A stretch of 64,000 nt of DNA from Sphagnum compactum. Lineage: Eukaryota > Bryophyta > Sphagnopsida > Sphagnales. The position numbers and the translations under genes were made by a program. Location: positions 16,234,213 through 16,298,212 of the forward strand of contig OZ234493.1 in NCBI GenBank assembly GCA_965153455.1, given 5' to 3'. The notes under the pieces were generated by a model, which saw nothing but the letters and a program-made list of their open reading frames with translations, searched no databases and had not been told where the DNA came from. Below, in pieces: positions 52,651 through 64,000 of this stretch (its first letter is position 1; each line of letters opens with the position of its first letter).

Positions 52651-53958
52651 GAGAGCAGCAAAACCCATTTGGGTTTTTCTGATATCATCAGAGCTTTTGT
52701 CTGGATGCTTCAGAAACACTGCATCTAATTTTTTGATTTTGATTTTTTTTGGGGGTAGAGGTTTGAAGAAGAGCTGGAAGAACTACGAGAATCGAACTTT
52801 GTATGAGAACTTCCGTTGTGTTGTGCGGGAGGTGCATGAGCAGGTGGAGAATATCATCATCAGCTTGGTGGGTTTAAACTCACTGGGACCACCAGTCAGC
52901 TGCTCATGTCGGAGGAATTCAGATCAGCTTGATCTCTTCTATTCTATATAGTGTGCTGCATAAAAAGAATATGATGTCTGCAGGTGTTGGTGTTTTACAA
53001 TGAAATGAGCTGCATAATTTTGTTGTATGCAGTATGAGTTGAGAGTCGGTGGTGATCAATCAATCATTGCATGTTTGAGAAGTTTTTGATCATGAGTGTG
53101 ATGATTTCTGGAAGATTTCATATCAATTGCCGTGTGCTAGTGCAGCCAGCTTCAGATCATGCAGTAGCCATGTGCAGTTTTTTTTTAGTGTTTTCTTTTG
53201 CTTCCTGGGAATGAATATCCTATAAGAAGTTTTTCAAGCTGAACAGAGAGTTTGGATAATGAAACTGATCTCGAGTACCAGATGCAAGACTTTGATCAAC
53301 AGGCAGGGTATTATATCTAAGGCTTTGTTAGCCTCGTGCATTGCTTGCTTGCTGCATTATTCGGGGACGAGGTTGTGATCATGTCGATCGGAGTCTTGGG
53401 TCACATGGGATTTTTTGTACTAGCAGTTGGGATTTGTAGTAGTTCCAGGTTCAAGTCTCGAAGAGCTTTATTATTGCATGATCCTCACCAGCACGCGCAG
53501 GGGTGGAGCTTCAAGCTGGATGCAGCAGGTTTTGTACTAGTACTGTAACTGCTTGAAAATGATGGAGGAGTTGCTAGTGGAGCTCTGCCACTAGACAACC
53601 AGCAGTAGCAGCTTGCGTTTTGCTGGTGAATGGTTTTTAGAACTTGCAGCAAGCAAGCAAGCAAGCTGTCGGAGTCATGGCTGTGAAGAGTATGTCTACT
53701 ACATTATAACGAACAATACCAGAAAATTTAGTAGCTTCTGGTGCCATGAGATTTCAGGTCGGCAAGAATAGCTGCAGTCGACGTCGGAACAGCGCCTTCC
53801 AACAAAACAGATTAATCTGAGAAGCAGCTTGCCAAGGAGTGCAGCTGATCAACAGCTAGCTAGGAGGACGGTTGAGTGAGCTTGACTTCGAGCTGTATTG
53901 GGTAGTACTGTGACGTTGATTGTGGAATCACCAGAATCACCGAGTGCTGCTGCTACGC
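52651..53958 (+). promoter_or_regulatory. upstream and leader region of the third gene
   Basis: Composition becomes GC-richer and CAG/AGC-rich from about 53600, as in the leaders of the other two genes. GCAAGCAAGCAAGCAAGC lies near 53648. No conserved protein is encoded; the 126-codon frame at 52571-52951 begins in the GA tract and shows no family motif. Leader introns are possible. Confidence 0.4.
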
Positions 53959-56900
53959 ATGATGATCATGGAGTCTAATCAAGGTGGTGCAGGAGGTCGA
54001 TTGCCGGAGCTCAATCACTTGCTGCAGCACACCTTGCGGAGCTTGTGCACGGATTCGCAATGGGTGTATGCTGTGTTCTGGCGCATTCTGCCTCGCAACT
54101 ACCCTCCACCTCAGTATGGATTCCACTCACGATGCTGATATTCATACTGTGTGCAGCAATCGGTTGGAACTCTTGAAAGAAGTACTTGCAGAAAGGATCT
54201 GAGTAGTCCTGACTCCTCACTGATACTGTTCTTTAGCTCGCTCAGATTTTGCATTTTACAGATTTACGGATTGTTTCCCGTAGCAGGTGGGAGTCGGAGA
54301 GTGAAGCAATGGACAGGTCGAAAGGCAACAAGCGCAACTGGTATTGGCGATGATTATCACATCTGCATATTCTCTTGGCCAGCCTGCTACTTGTTAAGAA
54401 TCATCAAGATAAATACTACCAGAAATTCATGAAAGAGTTGCGCAGAGGCTCGAGATTTCAGTCTGGCTACTGATCTGTCCTGATAATGTTGGTACTTCAT
54501 TGTCTACTGGGTGATGTTGTGCAGGATCATGGCATGGGAAGACGGTTACTGCAACTTTGCAGCGTGTGCTGAAGCAGTCCAGCAGGAGGCTGCCAGGATC
54601 ACCACAACAGGCAAAGTCTCACAGTTTTTCAATGGCGCTGCTGCAGCAGGTGCAGCAGGCAGTGTCGTCGATGATGTCTCAGAAACTCATCAGCCTGTCA
54701 TGAACCCGGACCTCTTCTTCAAGATGTCGCACGAAGTGTACAACTATGGAGAAGGGTACTACTAACTGCTGCTGTAATTTGTAAAGCTGCTTGCTGGTTT
54801 TGCAAAATGTTGGTGATCTAGAATTCAAGATTGTTCGCGAGTAGAGCTAATGAGCATCTGCGCTGCTCCATCATCGTGAGTAGCCTTTAAGCTAGATAAA
54901 TCAGGAGCTTCAGTACGCCGCCCATGAACATATTGCAAGCTGCTTAATGTTGTTTGTTGTTGAGACTTCCTGCTGCTGCTGGCTGCTCTAGTTTGCAATG
55001 GCGTCGAGTCTTGACCAGTGCGTGCAAATTCTTCTTGTGGCTGCATGAATCATGCAGGCTAATGGGAAAGGTAGCAGCTGACAACGGCGTCAAGTGGGTG
55101 TACCGAGAGCCTCTGGAACAAGAGAGCACCTTCTTGTCACCTTGGGCTATCTCTTCTCTCGATCCAGTAAGAACCTCTGAGCTGCCGCCATGATCATGGT
55201 CGATGTTCCATGCCAGAACGTGCATTTAGAATTCAAACCGAATTCGTTTTTGCATTTCCCTTACACACCATATTACATGAGCACGTCCTAGAAACCCAAA
55301 CTAGTTGGGACGTGAAGACACCAACGTCAAGATTCAAGTCCTATTGTCACTGATTAATGTTGTTGATTTGTTTTGGAACACTCGGATCATGTGCAGCACC
55401 CACGTCCCTGGGAGGCGCAATTCAAAGCCGGGATACAGGTGAGTGCAACGGATGACACACACGCGCACACACACACCACCATCACTGCTGGAAGAAATCT
55501 AGTATAGCCCATACACTTGCTTCACTGCTGGAAGAAAGCTAGCGTAGTAGTGCGCTTGTGACTGATTGATTCAATGCAGTGCAGCATGATGTTTGATCCA
55601 TATGCTGCGATCAGTTTTAGCTAGATAGTCATCATGTCCGAGTACGCATTTCTGGTATATATCGGTTCTCCATATAGGTGAAGACCACCATTCTTAACAT
55701 GGAGCTAGCTGCTTCTGGGATGTATGGAATGTGGTTTCATTCTAGACGATAGCAGTGGTGGCGGTCGAAGAAGGAGTGATGCAACTTGGCTCCACAAACA
55801 AGGTGACCTAGTCAATTTTTTCACCTGAACTTGAGATTCTTCGAACCTAAATGCAGACTTAATTACATGCTTGTCTTTTTCCGAGCTTCATGTGAATGTA
55901 TCCGCAGTTGCAGATACTACAAATTCCGACATCCTGCCGCGGGTTCTGCCTGAAATTTACTAGACTCTTTTATAGGCTGCATGATCTGTGATGTGTTGCA
56001 ACAGATAATGAAAGATCTCAACTTCGCAGCGCAGTTACAACGGAAGTTTGGCTTCTTGCATAGCATTCCGGGGGTGTTCGTTCCTCACTCTTTCTTCAAC
56101 AGTACCACTACTGGCTCGACTAGGAAACGCGGGATGCAGTCGAGTAGTGTGGTCACCCACGAGGTGCTACAGCAGGAAGGGTCATCGCCACCCAACAGCT
56201 CAGCCGGATCCGAGCTGCCGCGAGGACAGTGGATGATGAGCAGCAGCTGCACTAGGTCGACGACGTTGCAGGAGCATCGATTTCCCAGCTCCAGCCACTT
56301 GACTTCAAGCTCGATAGACCAGTTCTTACAGCAGTCGTCCAGAATCAGCAGCAGTACTGATAGATGGAGTCGCAGCTGCACTCCTTCAGCTTCTAGCTGT
56401 CTGATCAGTGCCGCGAGGCCAGTATTATTGTCGCATGATCAGCCGCAGCTGCAACAGACGAGTAGCAGCAGCATTCTTGGTGTGAAGCGTCCATCAGATG
56501 GCAGCGAGGTGCAAGCATCTGAGCCTGCGTCGAAGAACTTGTATGTCAGCTTCGATCAGATCTCCCGGAATAGTTACCCGCGAGTCGACACTAGTACTAC
56601 TCCTCCATCCGAGTCCCGATCTCCTCCTGATCATCAAGCTTTGAACATCAGTACGACGAATGTAGCAGCAGCTGCAGCTCGCGGCGCGGGCGGTAGTAGT
56701 ACTAGTCCTCAGCTAGGATCTGCATTGGGCCGTCATCATCATCAGCTTGAGCCCTCCATGTCAAGTCTAGAAGCGCTTCTTTCCAAGCTACCGTCCGTCA
56801 CACCCATGACGGATCATCAGCCGGAGAATGGCTCCTGCAGCTCGGCAGATCAGCAGCTTTGCTGCAGCATGTCGATTAGCGCTGCTCCGGAGACTACCTG

Positions 56901-57240
56901 CAAACCACCGCACTTATTATATGCAGCATCTGGTACTAGTACTAGAATGATCGATGCAGGGTCTGCCAACAACACGCCCAATGCTAGTACCACTCCCGGT
57001 GGCGCAGGATCAGTCGATCATGATCATCATCTGCAGCATATAACAGCTGCAGCTGACGTGCAACAGCCTTCGAGATCATCATCAGCTGCTGCAGCTGCTG
57101 CTGCTGATCATGAGGAAAATCTCAACTGCAGCTTCATGGAGAATTTCGATACTTTGTCGGACTTGGCGGCCATCCCTGACACTTCTTCTCTAGACAACAA
57201 TGACTCAGATTACACTTCATTCCTCAATCAAATTTACTGA
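53959..57240 (+). CDS. MYC/MYB N-terminal-like domain protein, At1g60060/At3g15240/At5g53900 family
   Basis: Inferred exons are 53959-54113, 54287-54340, 54525-54755, 55058-55166, 55397-55438, 55746-55802 and 56005-57240. They total 1884 nt and encode 627 residues, with GT-AG borders. The conserved region covers about residues 12-245: LRSLCTDSQWVYAVFWRILP, PPPQWE, DRSKGNKRNWIMAWEDGYCN, FFKMSHEVYNYGEGLMGKVA, the WVYREPLEQESTFLSPW and PRPWEAQFKAGIQ pieces, and LQRKFGFLHSIPGVFVPH. This matches the plant family often labelled WNK-kinase-related, but there are no kinase motifs. The fold resembles the MYC/MYB N-terminal domain, and no bHLH follows. The last about 380 residues are Ser/Ala/Gln-rich with poly-Ala and an acidic C-terminus, longer than I recall in Arabidopsis relatives. 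It is probably a nuclear regulator; function unproven. In-frame ATGs at 53920, 53962 and 53968 are alternative starts. Confidence 0.85.
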
Positions 57241-57828
57241 TCATTTATCTAGATTTACTTGAAAGAAGAGGCTGATCAATCAATTCATTATGATCACTGT
57301 GTTCATTAGGTTTGCACTAGAACTTTCAGGTCACTTTAAACATACTCACAAGAGCTAGCCAGCTTCATTCATGCCAATCTCCGGGGATGGTGCAAAGCTC
57401 CAGGAGCTAGAATCTGCACCTTCATCATGACATGTGATCTTGAAAAGTTACTGGTAGGTAGCTCACATGAGCAGATTAGATATATATCTTGAGCAATTTG
57501 AGCATCCTGAAGAACTAATTCCATATAAACTTGGAGCTTTGGCCAAATTTCCAGATCTGTGTAGATCAGCATCATGAGCATCAGGAACAATTTCATATGT
57601 GAGCAACAAACATGGAATTCTTCAAGTGGAAACAGGAAAATTTATACTCGTCTGACACCATTAAAAGTGAGTCACATTAGCTTCTAACAAACATGGAATT
57701 CAACTGTTTTTCAAAAGTAGATTGTCATGACACCAAAAGTGAGACACTTTAGCTTGCATTGAGACATCCCTTTCTCTTTGTGATTTTCTCTTTGTGATGT
57801 TGTTAACATCTATCAATTCATTAAAAAG

Positions 57829-58570
57829 CCATTGCAAAGATTGGAGCAAACTTGAGTTGATTGCTCAACAGCAATTTCAGTGATCCCTAAAACACCATTG
57901 CAAAGAATGGAGCTCACAATTGTTCAATAGCACTTTCAATGACCAATAAAGCACCAATGTTAAGAATTGTTCAAGGCAATTTCACTGATCGATAAGACAA
58001 TAATTATGCAAAGAAATTTGGAGCTCAGAATAGTTGAAAGCAATTTCAATGGTTAATAAAACATCATTGCGAAGATTGGAGTTTTAGTATTGTTCAAAAG
58101 AAGTCTTCATGATCTATACAACAGTGCAAAAGGTTGGAGCTAAAAATTCTCCAAAGCGATTGCAATGGTCCCTAAAACACCATTGCAAAGATTGCAACTA
58201 AGATTTGTTTAAAGAAATTTCAATGATTAATAAAAAAATGTCATTGCAAAGATTGCAGTTGAGGATTATTCAAGAGCATTTTGCATATCAATTGGTAAAC
58301 ACCAAATCTGTTGCAAACATTGGAACTCAGAATAATTTGCTTGGAGATTGAATTTCAATTATTGAAAGAATCACCATTGTAAAGTAAGGAGCTATGAAAT
58401 GTTCAAGAGCAAAATCTTTCATGATTGATTGATAAAAAAAACATTCAAAAGGAACATTGGAACTTCAATTAAAATTGTTCCGAAGCAATTTGCATGATCA
58501 ATAAACACAATTCCAAATATTAGAGTTAAGAATTGTTCAAACCCTGGAATTCAATGATCCATTAATCTGC
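57829..58570 (+). repeat. degenerate tandem array, about 12 units of about 58-66 bp
   Basis: Units read approximately CATTGCAAAGATTGGAGCT, then AGAATTGTTCAAAGCAATTT, then CAATGATCAATAAAACAC. Unit lengths vary from about 46 to 71 bp and identity is low (about 60-75 percent by eye), so the array is old. It starts about 590 bp after the stop codon of the third gene. No unit is coding. Confidence 0.85.
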
Positions 58571-61540
58571 AATCTGGGTTCTGTGTATGCACGGTATAAT
58601 ATCAATTTTCTCAACTGTGAATCTGTTGAAGAATTTTTGTTTTGGGTTGAAAAGTTTTTGCACTTCCAACAATTCTTGAAGCTTTTCCTTTCTTGTTGCA
58701 CTTTGGAATTTCCAGTGCTTGTTTTAAAACAAATTTTGACAGTTCTTACTGATTTTAGTTTTCAAAAAAGTTTTATTTATTTTCCAAAATATGTAGTAGA
58801 TAGAAAATTGTTCATTAAATTGCATGATTTCTTGTCCAAGCTTCCATATGAATTCTTGTCTTCTTTGAGAATTCAGGTTTTGATTTTCAGGTGGTAGCCT
58901 AATTTCAATTCAAGTTTGTTATTTGAGGCATCATGAGATGCATAACCTACAATTTAGAATTCATCACTTCCCAAAATGTATGATAACAAGCCAAAGGCAA
59001 CCTTATGGTGCATTCACACTTGATGTTAAGTCAATGTTGAATGAAAATCTAGGTGGCATCCTAGATGGCACCCAATGTTAAATGGGCGATAGCTCAATGT
59101 TAAGTGAATGCTAGCTTAACATAAAATTTTCATGGCAACTAGGTTTAAGTCCTAAATGGCTAGCATCATGGTGTTACAGGACTCAACCCTAGAGTCCCTA
59201 ACACCAGGTGTGAATGCACCTTTAGCCTTATAATGCAAGAAGGCAAGAAAAGTAAGGTTGAGTCCATGTGTAGGTGTTTTTGAAGCTTGTTCAATGGGTT
59301 AGTTGGTAATGTCAAGCGAATGCAAAAAAGTTGTGACCCTATTCATATACTGCAAGCACATACATGTAAAAATATATTGAGGTGACAACTAAATGTCATC
59401 AAACACCATTGAGACACCTTGCTTGGACCTCACCCTCATTCACCACTTCAAGCTCGCACCTTACTCAAACCTCTCTCTCTCACTCAACCCTCACTTTCAC
59501 AAATTGCTCAAAGTTTGGACCTTGCTTAGACCTCTCTCACACTTGGATGTTGTGCAGAACTTGCTCTGACACATTGCTTGGACTTCAAGTAGCCATATTG
59601 CTAAAAGCTCAGACCTTGCTTAGATTACACCTCTATCCTTTCCCTCTCACACATGATATGCAAAGGTGCTTGAGTACTTGGGTGCTTGAACACTTGAGGA
59701 CATTAAAAAATTCTCTCCGACAAAGCAAGATGTGACCAAAAAAAAGCCTTGTTCTTAGCTCGTAAGGGGAAAACCTTGAAAACCCTACCCCAGGATATGC
59801 ATGTACATGCGCATATTCAGACCCCCTAAACATTATATAAAAGATACGCATGAGATAAAAGCATTCACAACCTTAAACCCTAACCCTAACCAGGATATGC
59901 ATAATGCAAGTTTTCATTTTAGGTGGACAATATGTATATATATGTGTGTGTGTGTGTACATGGATGTTGAGAGGAGCTATGTCTGCCAACACTGGTCACT
60001 ATAGCACTACCAGCTTTGGGTAGTACTTCACTTTTATGGAGAACCTTTGATTCTGGTTCAAAGAAAATAAATTAGAATTGTTTCAATTATGGTTCCACAT
60101 ATACATGGAACCAGGAAATCCAATTCTAAAATTAAAACCCTGTTCCAGTCTAGTTGTTACCAACCGAAAGTAAAAACCCAATAAAAAGCCTCAAAAATTT
60201 AACTTTGGCATCATCTTATGAAAAGGACCTTGTGATTTTGGTTTAGTTCTTGAGAACCATGGGAATCATTGGAAACAAAGTTGCAAAGACATTATGTTCT
60301 AATTTAGTTCATGTTGCTTAAGGCCTACAAGTAAATGGAGCTATAATTACTATAGTGAGATTATGGGTAATTTTGGAAAGTCTACTTGAAAGGAATTTAA
60401 TTGAGAAAATACAAGAACATCAATGGACAAGTTTGTGAAAGATCCTTCAATGAACATCATGTTTGAAGAAATACATATTTGAATGGAATGATTTGAGCAA
60501 ATATATGTGTAAACTAGTGTTTTGGTTTTTTAGCTTTTAAATGTTGCTAAAGTGGTGATCATTAATAACAAAATTTAACCACAATTGGTTACAAAATAGA
60601 TTTCATAGTAATTGTTTTTCAAAATCCTTCTACATTGTTGGTACCTACTAAAACATAAGGTAGAAATTTTTTAAATTTGAAATTTGACAAAATTAGGTTT
60701 TTTTTTTCAAAACAATCATTTGTTGATGTTATTGGGTATATATTTCACAAAATGGTGAAAATTTGTCACAATAAAACAAAGTTGGTTCAATCCAAAAAAA
60801 AATTCAATTTGCTAAGGGAGCCAAGGTGGCAAGCACCCGTAGGCAAATTTCAACTTAACTAATGACATTATTCCAAGGAACTTTTAGAATTGTGGCTAGT
60901 AGGCATAAATGTGGCAACTCCTTTTTTAGAAAAATAGATTTATATCACCTTTTAGGCAATGTTTTTTTTAGAAAAGAGAATTTGCAATAAAATATTTCAT
61001 TTAAAAAAATGTGTGTCACTTTTGATGGTTTTTCACCCAAGAAAACAACTAATGCAAACCAATGTTGGGCAATGTAATTGATTTGGTTAATAATAACTAA
61101 TTAAATTTTTTTTTATATGTCAAATTAAAAAAAAATCTACTTACAAGTTATAAGAATTACAAGTTTTAATATTTCAAAAACCTGAAAAGAACCAATGGTT
61201 TCATGAAAGAATTGATGGTTTTGTAGGCATTTATTTGAATTTTTCAAAAAAAAAAAAACTAGGCTTTTATCATTACATCCAAGAAAAACATTAATCTTTC
61301 CATCAATGCATGTCTACACCTCCAGGAACATTGTGGGGGCCTTCTCATCAGTGTTCTCCAAATTAGGGTTCATCACAGTCCCACTATAAAATTAAGGTTG
61401 TAATCCTAGCAAGGTCTCCAAAGATTCCTTCCATTTGAGGTGCCAAACCCAAAGTCCCATTGAAATCTCAAATGTTCCAATTGATGTGCCAAACTCCAAA
61501 AGGCTTGTCACATAGGACCCATTTAAGAGACATGATGGTC
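58571..61540. other. AT-rich intergenic DNA, no gene recognised
   Basis: A plus-strand frame at 58583-58897 (104 codons) and another at 59382-59735 (117 codons) are open but show no motif. The latter is made of repeated CACCTTGCTTGGACCTC-like words. The DNA near 59000-59200 has several AATGTTAAGT/ATGCTAGCTTAACAT words. Confidence 0.4.
59871..59891 (-). repeat. short interstitial telomere-like sequence
   Basis: CCTTAAACCCTAACCCTAAC gives about two and a half CCCTAAA/CCCTAA units. The word CAGGATATGCAT occurs on both sides (near 59791 and 59892), so the region may have arisen by local duplication or break repair. Confidence 0.65.
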
Positions 61541-61690
61541 GATCAAGTTATCTTGTCATTTTCAACCATTCCACCCATATATCTTGTACAATTCAATTAT
61601 CTCTTCATTTTCGACCATTCCATCCATAGATCTACTGCAATTGAGTTAACTTGTCATTCCAATAATTTCAACCATCTTATCCATTGATCA
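61541..61690 (+). repeat. short tandem repeat, three units of about 50 bp
   Basis: Units share AGTTATCTTGTCATTTTCAACCATTCCA-like sequence followed by CCCATATATCT or a variant and a CAATT end (given here in parts). Starts fall near 61545, 61595 and 61645. The third unit has an insertion of about 8 bp. The array is non-coding. Confidence 0.7.
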
Positions 61691-63485
61691 AAATGCATTC
61701 TAAAATTTTCAAATCATTTTTGAAAGCATCATCAAACTTACCGTTTCAATTGTGCAAATAACTCTTTCTCATTTGGGTCATGGAGTAGCATTAGTGTTGG
61801 GCCGGTATCATGGATAGGGTTGGTTTTCAAGTTGGTTCTCTCAATGAAAACCAATGGTTCCAACTTAGGTGAAAACCATTTCTTTGAAAATTTTCCAAGG
61901 TATTGTTTGACCTCAACCTTAGTTCTTGAGGTGGTTATGGGGCTAACCCTGAGGTTCAATTCTCAACCTATTAGAGGCGAAAAAGTTTAGCAGATGAAAA
62001 TAATAAGTATAGACTTGTTAAAAGAAAATTCAAATTCAAGATTTTCTTCACATTAAAGAGGTCATTTATCATTAGGCAACACTTGCAAATGTGTAAAAAA
62101 ACATGGGAAATTTTTATTTAAAATTTGAATTTGTCAATGCTTATAGCTTTAAAAGTCGTAGCACTTGTGTCATTTTAAAATTTTAAAAATCATTTTTTTT
62201 TTCACACATGAGGGATGAAAACCTAGTGATAAAAACCTTGATCCTTCTTTAGAATGTCTTTGGATCAAATCCTCTTGAAAGAAAAATTGGTAGAGAATTG
62301 GTGTTTTTTTAATTTTTTTTTGAAAACCAAGCCAATTATCTAAAACTCGAAAAAAGGTTAAAAACCAGAGCCAATTTTTTTAATGTGTTCTTAGAACCAG
62401 AATCAACAATTATAAGAAAACAAAACGAGAATCACCAAACACTTAGTAGCACCAAGTATCTAGTACAAGAACATACTTTCTTGTGTAAATACATGATACT
62501 TTTAAGAACATAATTTTGCATTTTAAAAAAAGAAATGCACAAGCAATGTGCAAGAACTCTGTCTGTTATACAATTAATTATTATAGCTATTACACATTGA
62601 ATTGTTCCTTCACTCAAGAAAACAAAAACTATCAATTTCAGACCATCAAATCCAACATGTGATTGCCCAATTGGCCTTGGGTGAACCTGCATGTACACTG
62701 GAACATGTTTTGGGCTTGCTTCTTTATATTAGAAGAATAATTCTGTTCTAAGACAAAATGAGAGTCTCCCGGAGCTCAAAATTATTAATATTTCTTGTAC
62801 CAAATTTTCTTTTTGCATTCCTCATTGGATACTTGTATGTGTTACTGCAGTTTCCAATTCAAATACCAACAAGAGAATGCGGGTTTTCTCACACAAAAGT
62901 TTGTGGGTCATGACATGACATGTGTGAGGTAAACTTTCTGGTTTCATTCATTACAATGTGGAATATGAATGTTTATTGTTGCATATATTATATTGAAATT
63001 ACAACTTGACATTAAGTTATGGCACTAGAACCGTGTGGTTGGTGAAAAAACTTTGGATTAATCCAATGCTATTTAGTGTCAATTCAAAAAAATTATAATC
63101 ATATATATTTTAAAATATCGAAATGTTATTATTCCACTTGTATTAGCTCTTACTTTCATGATTTATATCTACAATATGTTGGGACCTACTTGGTATCAAT
63201 TTGCAAGTTTGCATAGTCAATCCAATTATCAATATATTCGTTTTATTTTGTAATAATTGTATGGTAAGTATAAAGAGATTGTATGCATGCATTGGTTAAA
63301 ATGGAAGACTTTGACATTCACAATCCCTAATGTCTCAAATCTGAAAATTTCACAAAGAGCTTCGAAGTTATATTAAATTACCAAATGAACATAAAGTTCC
63401 CAATCCCTATAAAGGCCCAAAGAATTCCTATTGTGGGTGATAAAAAATTCTTGTCAATGAACCACTCCTTTTGTCAACCATTATA
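61691..63485. other. AT-rich intergenic DNA, nothing recognised
   Basis: No open frame with family motifs and no clear repeat was seen. Poly-A and poly-T runs are frequent. The minus frames at 61738-61959 and 62432-62698 are unrecognised and probably chance. Confidence 0.4.
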
Positions 63486-64000
63486 ATACCTTGGGTGCTA
63501 TGACCTCAAACCTCAAAAGTAGACAATACCTCAAGAATACAAATGAACAACCTTTGTTATCTATGTGTGAAAATTTGGTTGATTGAGAACTAAATCAAAA
63601 TGGACACATAGCTCCTTGTGAGAACTTAACCACATGAAGTACCTTGGGTGCTTTGACCTCAAAGCTCAAGAGTCAACAATATTTTAAGTGTACAAGTGAA
63701 TAGCCTCTATTATTTGTGTTTTAAAACTTGGTTTGATTAGGAGCATAACCCAAGTGGGGCATAATTACAACTCACAATTCAACCATGTGTGCCTTAAACA
63801 TTCTAAGTGTTTTAACATAAAACACTCAAAGTACAATATTAGCTCAAGCATACAAACAAACATGTTATGCAATTTAACCTGGATTGATTTGAAAGCCATG
63901 TAAGGTTATAGCTCCAATTCATACCTCAACCCTTATTAAGCACCTTAGGCCTTCTACCTCTTGAAACTTGAAACTTGAAATATTTCAAGCATACAAACAA
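63486..64000 (+). repeat. tandem array, period about 145-156 bp, running off the window
   Basis: Units begin near 63490, 63642, 63798 and 63942 with ACCTTGGGTGCTATGACCTC or a diverged form. They continue with AAAGTAGACAATA and TCAAGAATACAAATGAACAA-like sequence, then an ATTTGGTTGATT part and an ACATAGCTCC part. Identity between neighbours is about 70-80 percent by eye. The right end is cut by the window edge, so the array length is unknown. Confidence 0.8.

Noticed and set aside
52571-52951. 126-codon plus-strand open frame
   Set aside because: Starts in the GA tract (Arg-Glu repeats). The following part matches no family I know and is more likely leader sequence of the third gene.
53959-57240. 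Annotation of the third gene as a WNK-related protein kinase
   Set aside because: The family carries that label in some databases, but no kinase motif (glycine loop, HRD, DFG) is present in the spliced protein.
55981-57240. Reading the 419-codon frame as an independent intronless gene starting at 55981
   Set aside because: An acceptor at 56004 joins exon 7 in phase to exons 1-6 and restores the family sequence around IMKDL, so the first eight codons are intronic.
59382-59735. 117-codon plus-strand open frame
   Set aside because: Built of repeated CTTGCTTGGACCTC-like words; Ser/Thr/Leu-rich and without a known motif.

Overview
The window looks like nuclear DNA of a land plant. The protein-coding genes have short GT-AG introns (about 90-410 bp). 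The recognisable families are plant-specific: ACR ACT-repeat proteins, LRR-VIII-like receptor kinases and the MYC/MYB N-terminal-domain family. Short interstitial stretches resemble the plant telomere repeat TTTAGGG. Gene density is very low, with three intact gene models in 64 kb, and intergenic DNA is AT-rich. Exons are rich in CAG/AGC runs and the leaders carry GA/CT tracts. The species cannot be named from this; a non-flowering plant is possible but unproven.

Layout. (1) 1.28-3.81 kb, plus: a seven-exon ACR-type gene with four ACT domains. (2) 7.0-11.0 kb, minus: a broken AMP1/glutamate-carboxypeptidase-II-like gene carrying a nonsense mutation, frameshifts and a lost exon. Its 3' part lies in an inverted duplication; the other arm, at 32.2-34.3 kb, holds a second broken 3' fragment. 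(3) 11-25 kb: AT-rich DNA with dispersed repeats and small foldbacks, no genes recognised. (4) 25.48-25.89 kb: a minisatellite, followed by a seven-exon receptor kinase gene (26.5-29.7 kb, plus). Its ectodomain reads as a lipid-transfer-protein-like eight-cysteine fold and its kinase as LRR-VIII-like. (5) 34-52 kb: transposon relics (hAT dimerisation region, a PIF/Harbinger pair of ORF1 and transposase, a GCGCTA-rich hAT-like short element), two tandem arrays and dispersed repeat copies. (6) 53.96-57.24 kb, plus: a seven-exon gene of the At1g60060/At3g15240/At5g53900 family, with a MYC/MYB N-terminal-like domain and a long Ser/Ala-rich tail. (7) 57.8-64 kb: more tandem arrays and otherwise featureless AT-rich DNA.

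The genes do not form a pathway. ACR proteins are thought to sense amino acids or related ligands, the receptor kinase signals at the plasma membrane, and the third protein is probably nuclear. All exon joins were worked out by eye: they preserve frame, use GT-AG borders and restore family motifs, and the three models come to whole numbers of codons (493, 603 and 627 residues). They have not been checked against transcripts.

The most notable items are the LTP-like/receptor-kinase fusion, the paired AMP1-like pseudogene arms about 25 kb apart, and the number of unrelated minisatellites (periods about 45 to 155 bp).
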